Positions 49,319-57,889 of a stretch of 64,000 bases of DNA are shown one piece after another. The translations under genes and the position numbers were made by a program. Below the pieces are notes generated by a model that ran no database searches, was not told where the DNA came from, and saw only the letters and a list, made by a program, of their open reading frames with translations. This DNA is from Puerhibacterium puerhi (GTDB taxonomy: Bacteria > Actinomycetota > Actinomycetes > Actinomycetales > Cellulomonadaceae): assembly GCF_009846865.1 (NCBI RefSeq), contig NZ_WUWN01000010.1:23246-87245 (forward strand). Reading direction: 5' to 3'. Position 1 is the first letter of the stretch, and each line of letters begins with the position of its first letter.

Positions 49319-50338
49319 TCAGGCGGCCTGCAGGTTGGCCGTCATGCGCTCCACGAGGGCGCGGTGGTACCGGAGGGCCTCCGGGTTGGCCTCGACGGTG
49401 TAGTCGCGGCCGAGGTAGGTGAACGTCTGCGGGCGGCCGGTGGCGGCCGCGCGCTCGAGCTGGTCGGCCCAGGTCTGCGACGTCTCGCGCATGCGCTGCC
49501 AGGAGCGGTGCTGGTCGTCGCGGTTGGGCTCGCGGTAGCGGCGGTGGCCGGCGGCGGCCGGGCCGCGGTGCTTCTGGCCCTCGGGCGCGAGGATGGGGCC
49601 GAGCTCGCCGTTCTCGACGGTCTGGATGCGCACGCGGGCCAGCTCCTGCCGGCCGGTGCCGCCGGCGGCGCCGTACAGCCGCGCGAGGTCGTCGTCGTTG
49701 AGCTGCAGGCCGGGGTCCTCGTCGCCGACGATCGGCAGCGTCTCGCACCGGCACCGGTCGTGCATCGGCATTAGGTCGCGCACGCTGTAGAAGCGGCTCG
49801 CCGCCGCGATGCACAGGCCGCACGTGCCCGAGGTCGACAGCTCGGGGTGGATGACGCGGCGGTAGCCGGTCACCGTGGGCGTCGCGGCGTAGGTGTCGCG
49901 CTGCTCGCGGTTGTCGATCGCTCGCACGTCGGCCTCGACGAGCTGCTCGATGCGGTCACGGACGGCGTCCATGGCCTCGCCCTGGTGGCCCTGGGACCAT
50001 GCCCAGCGGCCGGCGGTGGCCGGCCGCTGGTAGGCCTCGAGCGTGGTGGTGTCGAAGCGCGGGTAGATGTACTCGACCGGGTCGATCTGCGACGGCGCGG
50101 CGTCGAGCGAGCGCAGCGCCGTCATCGCGTAGGACCGGCTCTGTCGTTGCGCCTGGCGCAGCGCCGACTCCACGAGCACGGCCGACCGGGCGGCGCGTCC
50201 CCAGGCGAACGTGTCGTCCCACAGCTGCGACGGCGTCGCCGTGGCCCACAGGTTCCACAGCGCGGCGATGAGCTTGGTGACGAGGGCGTCGTAGGTCTGT
50301 GCCTTGCGTTCAGCTACCCGCTGCAGGTTCGCCGCCAA
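49319..50338 (-). CDS. MuF-like minor head protein
   Basis: The 339-residue protein has a helical N-terminus and GTCGLCIAAASRFYSVRDLM followed by PMHDRCRCETLPI, the Cys/His signature of MuF-like minor capsid proteins. It is thought to enter the procapsid with the portal. The TTG start at 50338 is chosen because GGAGG lies nine bases upstream and the frame overlaps the portal end by 29 bases; no ATG or GTG fits. The C-terminal 80 residues or so are phage-variable. Confidence 0.82.
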   Translation of the reverse strand: MAANLQRVAERKAQTYDALVTKLIAALWNLWATATPSQLWDDTFAWGRAARSAVLVESALRQAQRQSRSYAMTALRSLDAAPSQIDPVEYIYPRFDTTTLEAYQRPATAGRWAWSQGHQGEAMDAVRDRIEQLVEADVRAIDNREQRDTYAATPTVTGYRRVIHPELSTSGTCGLCIAAASRFYSVRDLMPMHDRCRCETLPIVGDEDPGLQLNDDDLARLYGAAGGTGRQELARVRIQTVENGELGPILAPEGQKHRGPAAAGHRRYREPNRDDQHRSWQRMRETSQTWADQLERAAATGRPQTFTYLGRDYTVEANPEALRYHRALVERMTANLQAA

Positions 50339-51695
50339 CCTGGACCACCTCCGCGAACTGCTCGTCGTCGAGGTCCTGCTCCGCCTGCTGGATCTGCTGC
50401 GGCGTGAGCTGGTAGATCTCGCGCCAGATCGTCTTGCGGGGCAGCGTCGTGCTGGCCTGCGAGGCTGCCTGCGCCTTCTCGGTCCACGAGGCCCGGTCGA
50501 CGGGCGCCCAGATGACCTCGAAGTCCCCGCGCGGCGTGCCGGTCGCCTCGAACGACAGCTCTATGAGCGTCGCCAGCGCGTCACCGGCGAGCGCGTTGAG
50601 CGTCTCGACCTTGAAGAGGATCGGCTCGCGGGTGAGGTTGGCGCCCGCAGCCGAGCCGTCGACGGCGTCGGGCGAGAGGATGTACGCCGGCGTCGACGAG
50701 GCGATCGCCAGCGCCCGCAGCTCGTCCTTGACCGTGGTCAGCAGCGGGGAGATGTCGGTGACCGCCGACTCCTCGACTTCCGTGCCAGAGGGCAGCCGCC
50801 ACATGGCGGCGGGGCCGGCCTGGAAGATCTCGTCGTAGGGGATCCGCTGGCCCGCGAGCGGGTGGTCCGCCGGGTAGACGTCCGGCAGGTCGCCCGCGAT
50901 CCACCGCTGGCGGAACGCCTGCATCACCGTGATGCACAGCCGCTGGAAGATCGTGTGGTTGATCCGGTCCAGCGTGTCGAGGTGCGGCTCGAACTGGCCG
51001 AGCCCGTCGGGCGCCGAGAACTTCACCAGCGGCACCCGCGACAGGCCCAGCGGCTCAGCCTCGCCGATCCAGTCCCAGGCGCGGCCGGGGTACCAGCGAG
51101 CGCCGCTGCTGGGGATCGACGAGACGCTGCCGGGTCGCACGGCGGTGCGCGAGTACACGCGTCCGTCCGGGCCCTGCCGGTAGAGCGTGATGACGTCCTG
51201 CCGCTCGAGCGCGTCGTAGCCCACGACGATGCCGGCCTCGACGTTCCAGGGCTCGCCCGGGGCTGTCTCGGCGCAGGTGGTCCACACCGACTCGTGGTGC
51301 ATGCCGCCGTCGCGGTCGACGCTGGCGTAGCCCTCGCCGTAGATGCCGACGTCGGTGAAGATGCTGCGCGCCTGGATCGCCATGTGCGAGGCGTTCCAGC
51401 GGGCCATCGCCTCGGCGTCGCCCTCGGCGTCGCCGGCCGTCGTGGTGCGGAAGCCGAGCGGCTGCTGGCGCGAGACAGGCGCGTCGACGATCAGCCGCGC
51501 GACGTTCAGGCGGCCGAGGTTGACGAACCGGCGGTAGGTCTCGCGCATGACGTCGTTGCCGCCGTCGGGCACCTGGATGGTGCCCTGGTGGTGGGCGCGC
51601 AGCTTGGCCTTGCGCGGGAACGACGCGCCGAGCGCCGTCGCCAGGCGCATGAGCCACCACTCGTCGGTGCCCGGGACGTCGGTCTTGTACAGCAC
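50310..51695 (-). CDS. Portal protein
   Basis: The 461-residue protein has the SPP1 gp6-like portal pattern (LGRLNVARLIVDAPVSRQQP, VPLVKFSAPDGLGQFEPHLD, TLDRINHTIFQRLCITVMQA, STPAYILSPDAVDGSAAG). The portal dodecamer at one capsid vertex is the DNA gate and terminase dock. The GTG at 51695 has GGGAGG upstream. It follows the large terminase by 11 bases, as in most siphoviruses. Confidence 0.92.
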   Translation of the reverse strand: MLYKTDVPGTDEWWLMRLATALGASFPRKAKLRAHHQGTIQVPDGGNDVMRETYRRFVNLGRLNVARLIVDAPVSRQQPLGFRTTTAGDAEGDAEAMARWNASHMAIQARSIFTDVGIYGEGYASVDRDGGMHHESVWTTCAETAPGEPWNVEAGIVVGYDALERQDVITLYRQGPDGRVYSRTAVRPGSVSSIPSSGARWYPGRAWDWIGEAEPLGLSRVPLVKFSAPDGLGQFEPHLDTLDRINHTIFQRLCITVMQAFRQRWIAGDLPDVYPADHPLAGQRIPYDEIFQAGPAAMWRLPSGTEVEESAVTDISPLLTTVKDELRALAIASSTPAYILSPDAVDGSAAGANLTREPILFKVETLNALAGDALATLIELSFEATGTPRGDFEVIWAPVDRASWTEKAQAASQASTTLPRKTIWREIYQLTPQQIQQAEQDLDDEQFAEVVQVGGEPAAGS

Positions 51696-51706
51696 GTGCG
51701 ACCTCC

Positions 51707-53419
51707 CTAGCGGATGCGGGCGGGGATGAACGACGCGGTCTTGGGCTGCTCGTCGCCCATCGCCAAGAAGCGGGCGCGGCCCTCGAACGCGAGCGTCGCG
51801 GCCATGGCGGCGTCGATCTTGCGCGGCGAGTTCTTGGTGGCCTTGCCGATCAGCGTCCCGGCCCGGCGCCGCCACTCGTGCGCGTTCGTGAAGTGCCGCA
51901 GGAGCGTGCGGTCGCCGAAGATCTGCGCCGTCTTGGCCTGGATCGCGGTGTGCAGACGCTCGAGCGCCGCGATCATCGGCGCGTCGTTCTTGGTCCAGAA
52001 CTTGATCGCCGACTTCCCGGACTGCTTGAGCCTCAGCCGCTCGCCGTACTCGCGCTCCCAGCGCTCGATCCAGTCCTGCCAGTAGGGCGGGTCCGCGAAG
52101 AACGCCACGACGTCGAACTGCTCGAAGGCCTGCGCGACTGCGGCGTCGAACGACTCCTCGTCCACCGACCAGTCCTTGGCCTCGGGCCCATCCGGGCACT
52201 CGGCCACCAGGAGCGGGAACAGCAGGCCGTCCGACACGCGGCAGCCGACCAGCGCCGTCGCGTCGTTCGTGACCGCGCCGTCGAACCCGAGCGTGATGCG
52301 CTCGCCCGGCTCGACGACGTCGCGCCACGCCTCCGCCTCGCGGCCGGCGGCGACCGCGCGGTCGTAGACGTCCTGGTGAACCGTGACCGGCGCGAGCTGC
52401 GCGTCGGTGACCCACGCGTTGCGCGACGAGGTCTTGGCGTTGAGGTAGTACCGGATCGACTCCCGGGGGGAGTGCCGCGGGTCGAAGATCTTGTCGATGA
52501 TCGACTCGAGCGAGTTCCAGTCCATCGCCTCGCCGTAGGCCTCGATCACCGCGGCCCGCAGCTTGTCCTCGTCGCCGAGCTCCTCCTCGCCCAGCGGCGA
52601 GAAGCGGTGGTCGAACAGCATCCGCGAGCGCCGTGCCCGGCCCTCGGCGATCGCCTGGGCGTACCGGTAGGTCTGCTCGGCGATCGAGTCCGCGTTGGGC
52701 TCGTACATCGTGGTCGTCTCGAGGTACCACGGCTCGGCCGAGCGGCCGCGCTTGGGCAGGTTCCTCGTGACGGTGCGGTACATCGCGTGCAGCTCGCGCG
52801 ATTCGTACAGGTGCGTCTCGTCGAAGACGGCGAACGTCTCCTTGCCGCCGTCCTTGGATGCCGAGCCGCCGGTGGACGGCCGGATCTCGCCGCCGTTGTG
52901 CAGCAGGATGCGGGTCTGGCCGGCGTCGAGGCCGTAGGCCTTGAGCGCCGAGAGCGGGCCCTGGTCGAAGTTGCGGTGGACCAGGTCGTAGACGTTGCCG
53001 GTCTGGCCCTCCTCGGTGGCCATGATCCGGACGAACGGGTACTTGTTGGGCCGGCCCATGGGCTCGCCGGGCTCGTAGGTGTACGTCTCGCCGAGGAACT
53101 CGAACGTCTCGCCGCCCTCGGCCCAGCCCTCGAACCGGCACGGCCCGACGGCCTCGAAGATCGCGAGCTCGCCGGCCAGGCCGGACTTGTTCGCGCCCTT
53201 CGGGCGGGAGAAGAACGCCGAGTCGTGCAGGCGGCGGCCGGTCCGGTCGAGGGCGTAGCAGTCGACGATGAAGCCGGAGTACTCGTCCCCGTGGCGGATC
53301 GGCTCGCCCTCGACGTCGCCGGGCCCGTGCACGACGAACGTCTCGATGAACCACAGCGCGAGCCAGCCCAGCGAGCGGGAGCGGTCCAGGTCCGGCCCCG
53401 TGATGAGCTGGCGCCCCAT
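51707..53419 (-). CDS. Terminase large subunit
   Basis: The 570-residue packaging motor has an ATPase part with a Walker A-like SRPKGANKSGLAG near residue 72 and a Walker B TFAVFDETH, and a C-terminal nuclease part starting LGFDGAVTNDATALVG (catalytic Asp residues). It cuts and pumps DNA into the procapsid. The ATG overlaps the stop of the small subunit as TGATG. Confidence 0.94.
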   Translation of the reverse strand: MGRQLITGPDLDRSRSLGWLALWFIETFVVHGPGDVEGEPIRHGDEYSGFIVDCYALDRTGRRLHDSAFFSRPKGANKSGLAGELAIFEAVGPCRFEGWAEGGETFEFLGETYTYEPGEPMGRPNKYPFVRIMATEEGQTGNVYDLVHRNFDQGPLSALKAYGLDAGQTRILLHNGGEIRPSTGGSASKDGGKETFAVFDETHLYESRELHAMYRTVTRNLPKRGRSAEPWYLETTTMYEPNADSIAEQTYRYAQAIAEGRARRSRMLFDHRFSPLGEEELGDEDKLRAAVIEAYGEAMDWNSLESIIDKIFDPRHSPRESIRYYLNAKTSSRNAWVTDAQLAPVTVHQDVYDRAVAAGREAEAWRDVVEPGERITLGFDGAVTNDATALVGCRVSDGLLFPLLVAECPDGPEAKDWSVDEESFDAAVAQAFEQFDVVAFFADPPYWQDWIERWEREYGERLRLKQSGKSAIKFWTKNDAPMIAALERLHTAIQAKTAQIFGDRTLLRHFTNAHEWRRRAGTLIGKATKNSPRKIDAAMAATLAFEGRARFLAMGDEQPKTASFIPARIR

Positions 53420-53901
53420 CAGCCGCCCTCGGTCAGGCGGCGCCGGCGGTCGCTGATCGACGTCACGGTGGCCGACGCCTCGCCGACCGGGGCCTCCTCG
53501 GGCGTCTCGATCTCGACGCGCAGGCGAAGGCGGTCCTCGGGGGTGGCGCCGAACTTCGCGACGCGCAGCCGCACCTCGGAGGCGAACTCCCACTTCTGCC
53601 GCGACCACATGACGTGGTGCATCAGCGCGGTGTCCAGCAGGAAGTCCCAGTCGGGCCCGGACAGCATGCGCGAGGCCTGCGGGGAGGTGCGCCAGCTGTC
53701 CCACCAGCGGCGGGTCTGCGGGTGCCACTCCTCGCGGACGATGACCTCCTTGCCGTCCTGCACGAGCGTGTCCGTGATCGGCAGCACGTCATCGGGCAGC
53801 TCGGGGCCGCGCGGCTCATCGCCGGCGACGAGCTTCGTCTTCTCGGGCTCCTTGTTCCGGCGCACGGCGCCGGGCTTGGGCGCGGGACCACGTCCAGCCA
53901 T
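53419..53901 (-). CDS. Terminase small subunit
   Basis: The 160-residue protein starts MAGRGPAPKPGAVRRNKEPE, a lead sequence common to actinophage small terminases, and has WWDSWRTSPQASRMLSGPDW and HHVMWSRQKWEF typical of this class. It would recognise the packaging site and hand DNA to the large subunit. It lies next to an HNH gene, as in many cos phages. Confidence 0.85.
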   Translation of the reverse strand: MAGRGPAPKPGAVRRNKEPEKTKLVAGDEPRGPELPDDVLPITDTLVQDGKEVIVREEWHPQTRRWWDSWRTSPQASRMLSGPDWDFLLDTALMHHVMWSRQKWEFASEVRLRVAKFGATPEDRLRLRVEIETPEEAPVGEASATVTSISDRRRRLTEGG

Positions 53902-54041
53902 GAGTCGGCCTCCTGTCGGCGGCGGTAGACAACACGCCGTGTCGGCGCAGCGTCAGATCCCCCAGACCCGTACAGACAGCGACCAGCAGAACGCGGAGCG
54001 GTCACGGGAGAGGGGGCGGGGGAGGGGCCCCTGACCGGGGG
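53902..54041. other. Possible cos region between HNH and terminase genes
   Basis: These 140 bases hold no gene and lie between the small terminase and HNH genes, where cos sites of HNH-type phages usually sit. They include a G-rich run (53999-54030) and TGACC-GGG-GGTCA, a small palindrome at the right edge. I cannot place a cut site from one sequence. Confidence 0.35.
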
Positions 54042-54350
54042 TCAGATCAGGCCGGGGTGTTGAGGCTCGGCACGACGTCGCTCGGCTGCCGCCTTCGACG
54101 CCATGCCGCCTTCCATCGCGCTCTTCTGCTGGTGGTGCCAGTCGCAGAGCGCCTGCAGGTTGCTGTCGCGGTGGTCGTCACCGCGGTGGATGTGGTCGAC
54201 CTCGGTCGCGTAGGCGCCGCACCGCCGGCCGGTGTCCTCACGGATCCAGCGGCACGCGTGACGGTCGCGCTCGAGGATGCGCGCGCGGATCTGTGGCCAG
54301 TTGCGCGGCAGCCGACGCCGCCGGGTCGAGCCCTTCCAGCCCGTGGCCAT
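54042..54350 (-). CDS. HNH endonuclease (packaging-associated)
   Basis: The 102-residue protein has the HNH core: DRHACRWIREDTGRRCG, ATEVDHIHRGDDHRDSNLQA and LCDWHHQQKSAMEGG. Small HNH proteins beside terminase genes are needed with the large terminase for cos cutting in several phages. The ATG is linked to the upstream stop as TGATG. Confidence 0.9.
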   Translation of the reverse strand: MATGWKGSTRRRRLPRNWPQIRARILERDRHACRWIREDTGRRCGAYATEVDHIHRGDDHRDSNLQALCDWHHQQKSAMEGGMASKAAAERRRAEPQHPGLI

Positions 54351-54604
54351 CAGCCGGGTCCGAGCGGGTTGTCGCCCTTGCGCTCGCCCGGCCACATGCC
54401 GGTGACGTCGTGGAACCACTGCGAGGCGGTGCGCTTGGCCATCGGTGCGCTCATGTACTTCACCAGGTGCCGGTACAGCGCCGTCCAGGGGTGCGCGCTG
54501 GCGACCCACTTCCGCAGGCCCGGGCCCTTCGTCCAGTACCACTTGAGGTAGCCGCGCGACCCGGGGCGCGGGTCCGCGACGGCGTCGACGTGTCCGGTAG
54601 CCAC
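54350..54604 (-). CDS. Conserved small prophage protein
   Basis: The 84-residue basic protein (RGYLKWYWTKGPGLRKWVAS, AHPWTALYRHLVKYM, TASQWFHDVTGMWPGERKGD) resembles hypothetical proteins that often precede the HNH gene in actinophages. Its many Trp and Lys residues suggest nucleic acid or capsid contact. Function unknown. It is coupled to the HNH gene. Confidence 0.75.
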   Translation of the reverse strand: MATGHVDAVADPRPGSRGYLKWYWTKGPGLRKWVASAHPWTALYRHLVKYMSAPMAKRTASQWFHDVTGMWPGERKGDNPLGPG

Positions 54605-54632
54605 GGTTCACCTCCTAGCGTGGAGGACGGCG

Positions 54633-55250
54633 CTACGCGGCGACGCGCCAGGCTCTGCGGGCCTCGCGTCGAGGCTGGCCGTCCGGGTGCTGGGTGACGG
54701 TCGGGCCGTCGAGGTGGTCGACGAGCGACGGCCACGTGTAGCGGACGGGCGTCGCGGTGCGCTGGCACCACGACGTCACGGCCTGGTCGGTGGGCAGGAT
54801 GTCGGCGCGCAGGTGCGCGAGCAGCTCGCGCGCGGCGCGGCGCGGGACGGCGAAGCCGACGGCGTGCCACAGCGCGTCGGCGGTGATCCACCGAGCGCCG
54901 ACGGCGTCCGCGTCGGCGACGAGGCGCCGGACGACGGGCTCGTGCGCCGCGGGGATCGTGCCGGCCCAGCGGCCCGTGCCGAGGTAGAGCGAGACGACGG
55001 CGTCGCCGGCGTCAGCCAGCGCGGCCGCGAGCTGCGTGCGGAAGCGGGGCGCCGGCACGGCGTCGTCCTCGAGCAGGACGAGCCAGTCGGCGTCGACGTC
55101 GAGCAGCGCCTCGAGCGCGGCCTGGTGGTTGGCCTGCTCGCCGCGGCCGTCGACGTCGAGCGCCAGGACGTTGCCGGCCACGGCGTCGAAGAGGTCGGAC
55201 GCCATGGCCGCGCGCGCCGGGTGCGCGACGACGGCGATCGCCACGCTCAC
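54633..55250 (-). CDS. Prophage glycosyltransferase-like protein, GT25-like
   Basis: The 205-residue protein has an alpha-beta core with DADWLVLLEDDAVPAPRFRT, the acidic metal and nucleotide-sugar motif of small GT-A enzymes, then AVVSLYLGTGRWAGT and a Trp-rich acceptor part. It starts at a GTG in a GTGA overlap with the larger glycosyltransferase (an ATG 15 bases upstream is the alternative), so the two are made together. A likely role is sugar addition to virion proteins; phage-exported change of the host surface or DNA is also possible. Confidence 0.75.
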   Translation of the reverse strand: MSVAIAVVAHPARAAMASDLFDAVAGNVLALDVDGRGEQANHQAALEALLDVDADWLVLLEDDAVPAPRFRTQLAAALADAGDAVVSLYLGTGRWAGTIPAAHEPVVRRLVADADAVGARWITADALWHAVGFAVPRRAARELLAHLRADILPTDQAVTSWCQRTATPVRYTWPSLVDHLDGPTVTQHPDGQPRREARRAWRVAA

Positions 55251-56671
55251 TTGTGTGCCCACCATGAGTGCTCCCCGGGCCTGCCGCTGCGGAAGACGTT
55301 GCAGACCGCCGGGCCGGTGAAGAGCCGGTCGGCGAAGTGCGTGTAGGCGACGTAGTTGAAGGCGCCCATGTCCGTGCCGAGCTCGCCCGTCTCCCAGCGC
55401 TGCACCTTGTCGATCTGGTCGTCGCAGAACATGCGGACCATGCGGCGGGCGAAATCGAGCACCGTGGCGCGGTCCCCGCCGACCAGGCCGGCGTTCAGCA
55501 ACTGCAGCGTCGGGTTCGCCGCGAAGAACCCCTGCAGCGTCGCGTCGGGGTGCGAGCGCAGGAGCCACGGCGACTGCAGCGTGGACTGCTCGCAGCCGAC
55601 GTAGAGCACGCCGGGGCGCATGTGCTCCCACGGCGGCTGCGTCATCGTCACGTCGGTGGCGTCGACGTGCCACACCCAGTCGACATCGGGGTGGTCGCGC
55701 AGCCAGGCGACGACGTTCACCCACCGCTGGAAGTCCGTGCGGATCGCCGCGCGCGAGGGCACCCACTCGACGCCATCGCGCTCGGGCGGGGCGTCAAGGT
55801 CGGTGAACACGACCGCCGGCGCGTCGAGGGAGTCCAGCAACTTCGCGGCGCTGTGGGCGCCGAGGCCGGTCACGGTGCCGCGCTGCGGGTCCTTGACCTT
55901 CGTGTAGAGGTCCGTCAGCACAACCCGCCGCGGCGCCCGGTACGGCACGAACACCGTCTCGTGCCGGCGGTCGATCCACTGCTGCCGACCCTCGCCCTGG
56001 TCCCAGCGCAGGTCGTCCTGCGTCGCGGTCGACTGGACCTTCCCGCGCTCGTGCCGGTCGAGCTCGTAGAACAGCTCGCCGTCGGTCGCCGCCGGCACGT
56101 CCTGGTAGCGGAACGTCGTCAGCCCGCGGGCGAAGATCCGGTCGGAGAGGTTCACGTGCTCGCGGCCGTACTTGCCGAAGGCGGGGTCCATGCCGCCGAC
56201 CTCGTCGACCACCCGCCGCTCGAGGTAGAGCACCGTGCCGCCCACAGCGTGCGTCGAGACGACGTGCTCGTCGCGGTAGTGCTCGACGAGGTCCCACGAG
56301 TGCGCGTAGTGCGGCTCCGGGCCCTCGACGTAGGGGCGCCACCAGTCGGCCACCTTGGGCCAGGCGTCGTCGTCGAACAGGAACAGGTGCTCGACGTCGG
56401 CGTCCATCAGCAGCTCGATGCTCTTGTTCTTGGCGGCCGCGATGCCGGCGCGCTCGTCGAAGCGGTAGTCCGCGCCGTCGACGGGCTTGTCGGACGCGTC
56501 GTCGACGACGAACATCACCGCGCCGGCGGGCAGGTACTGCCGCCAGGCGTCGAGCGCTCGGGCGAGTACGTCGTGGCGGTTGCGGGTCGTGATCGCGACC
56601 CCGATCCGCGGGGCCACCTCCACCGCGCCGGCCGGCACGTACCGGGTGCCGTTGACCACGACCTCGTCCAC
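55247..56671 (-). CDS. Two-domain prophage glycosyltransferase (GT2-like)
   Basis: The 474-residue protein has an N-terminal GT-A domain (RIGVAITTRNRHDVLARALD, FVVDDASDK, HLFLFDDDAWPKVADWW with its DxD motif) and a second domain after about residue 240 that has its own acidic motif (DWVWHVDATDVTMTQPP) and RRVVLTDLYTKVKDPQRGT. Two catalytic-like domains suggest sequential sugar additions. The GTG at 56671 has GGGAGG upstream. Mycobacteriophages carry comparable pairs that glycosylate capsid and tail proteins; the analogy is inference. Confidence 0.82.
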   Translation of the reverse strand: MDEVVVNGTRYVPAGAVEVAPRIGVAITTRNRHDVLARALDAWRQYLPAGAVMFVVDDASDKPVDGADYRFDERAGIAAAKNKSIELLMDADVEHLFLFDDDAWPKVADWWRPYVEGPEPHYAHSWDLVEHYRDEHVVSTHAVGGTVLYLERRVVDEVGGMDPAFGKYGREHVNLSDRIFARGLTTFRYQDVPAATDGELFYELDRHERGKVQSTATQDDLRWDQGEGRQQWIDRRHETVFVPYRAPRRVVLTDLYTKVKDPQRGTVTGLGAHSAAKLLDSLDAPAVVFTDLDAPPERDGVEWVPSRAAIRTDFQRWVNVVAWLRDHPDVDWVWHVDATDVTMTQPPWEHMRPGVLYVGCEQSTLQSPWLLRSHPDATLQGFFAANPTLQLLNAGLVGGDRATVLDFARRMVRMFCDDQIDKVQRWETGELGTDMGAFNYVAYTHFADRLFTGPAVCNVFRSGRPGEHSWWAHK

Positions 56672-56724
56672 GCGGGCCTCCCTTCGCGACGGCGGGTTCA
56701 CCCGCTTCCTGCGCTGCACAGTCG

Positions 56725-56753
56725 TTCGCGGGCCCGTGCACCGTCGGTACGCT
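56725..56753 (+). promoter_or_regulatory. Possible promoter of the SHOCT-domain gene
   Basis: TTCGCG (56725-56730) and TACGCT (56748-56753) are 17 bases apart and end 41 bases before the ATG, in a gap between divergent genes. The -10 is fair and the -35 weak. Confidence 0.4.
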
Positions 56754-56794
56754 CGGGCACGCACCGACCACGCGACCCCACCGGAGAAGCACAG

Positions 56795-57310
56795 ATGTCT
56801 GACGCGCCCCTGCTTGAGCTCACCTCGCACATCGCGGGCAAGAACGCGACCGTGCGCGTCTACCCGGACCGCGTCGAGTGGGAGCGCGGCAAGACGGTGT
56901 CCGGCGGGAAGGTCACCGCCGCCGTCCTGACCGCCGGCGTTTCGGCTCTGGCGACCGGCCTGCGCACCCGGAGGGGTGCCGGCACGGAGGTCATCGTGAT
57001 GGACGCGATCACCTCGGTGACGACCCGACGCGACTCGATGTTCAACGACGTCGTCTCCGTCATCACCGGTGGCAACACGATCGACATGCGTGTCTCGCGC
57101 GACGAGGGCGAGCGGCTGAAGTCGACGATCCTGGCTGCGAAGGCCGCGAGGGCCGGACACCACGCCGCCGCCTCTACGCCGGCGCCCGTTGCCACGCCGG
57201 CCGCTCCCTCGAGCAGCGACCGACTCCGCGAGCTCGCGGACCTGCACGCCGCCGGCATCCTGACCGACGAGGAGTTCGCAGCGGCGAAGGCCAAGGCACT
57301 CGGGCTCTGA
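56795..57310 (+). CDS. PH-like and SHOCT domain protein (prophage cargo)
   Basis: The 171-residue protein has an N-terminal beta-rich, PH-like domain (ATVRVYPDRVEWERGKTVSG, GTEVIVMDAITSVTTRRDSM, NTIDMRVSRDEGERLKSTIL), an Ala/Pro linker and a C-terminal SHOCT motif (LRELADLHAAGILTDEEFAA). SHOCT motifs are short oligomerisation tags. It is transcribed against the late operon, between its own promoter and terminator, the classic build of a moron expressed from the lysogen. The function is unknown; superinfection exclusion or host benefit are possible. Confidence 0.85.
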   Translation: MSDAPLLELTSHIAGKNATVRVYPDRVEWERGKTVSGGKVTAAVLTAGVSALATGLRTRRGAGTEVIVMDAITSVTTRRDSMFNDVVSVITGGNTIDMRVSRDEGERLKSTILAAKAARAGHHAAASTPAPVATPAAPSSSDRLRELADLHAAGILTDEEFAAAKAKALGL

Positions 57311-57323
57311 TCTCGGGAACGAC

Positions 57324-57353
57324 GAAGCCCCGCCGGTGATCCGGCGGGGCTTC
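57324..57353 (+). terminator. Intrinsic terminator of the SHOCT-domain gene
   Basis: A perfect 13-bp stem (57324-57336 with 57341-57353) with a TGAT loop is followed by a T-containing tail. It is the best classical terminator in the prophage. Nothing else is seen in 57354-57460. Confidence 0.9.
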
Positions 57354-57460
57354 TACGTCTGTTTCAGGGCGCGAACGAACCCAGAAGCGTTTTCACGAGG
57401 ATGATGCCACGAGGGGACGCCAGAGCGCCAGTAGCGGCGTGTCGTGAGCGCCTTCCGAGT

Positions 57461-57889
57461 TCACCCGAGCGGCTGGCCGTCCATGTCGGTCAGGAACTTG
57501 GGCAGCAGTACGGTGAGGGCGCGTGCGACGTCCTCCGTGATTCGCAGCGTGATCGGCTCGTTGCTGCCAGCCTCGTCGTACCCAAACTTGACCGTGATCA
57601 TCGTCGGATCTCCGCTGTCCTGGCTGACGCCGAGGAGGGCGGTTACCGGCCGCATGTCTGCGGCATCGAGGTCAGCGCCCATCAAGACCACCCTGTCGTT
57701 GATGTCGTACTTGAAGGGCTCGCCGCGGTCGAGCTGAGCGAGGTGCTCCGGGCAGACCGCGAACGTCTCTGACAGAGGGTCCATGGCGTCGACCGTCCGG
57801 AACGCCGTGGCCTGCTCAGGGCAACGAAGCACGGAGCACTCGAAGATCTCGGGACGGATGCGCTCGACTCGGATGCGGTCATCACTCAT
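57461..57889 (-). CDS. Prophage protein of unknown function with Cys/His pairs
   Basis: The 142-residue protein carries ECSVLRCPEQ and AVCPEHLAQLD, which together could bind zinc, then a beta-rich half (DINDRVVLMGADLDAADMRP, MITVKFGYDEAGSNEPITLR). It is coupled to the upstream gene by an ATGA overlap and is the last gene of the early leftward unit. No family recognised. Confidence 0.75.
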   Translation of the reverse strand: MSDDRIRVERIRPEIFECSVLRCPEQATAFRTVDAMDPLSETFAVCPEHLAQLDRGEPFKYDINDRVVLMGADLDAADMRPVTALLGVSQDSGDPTMITVKFGYDEAGSNEPITLRITEDVARALTVLLPKFLTDMDGQPLG

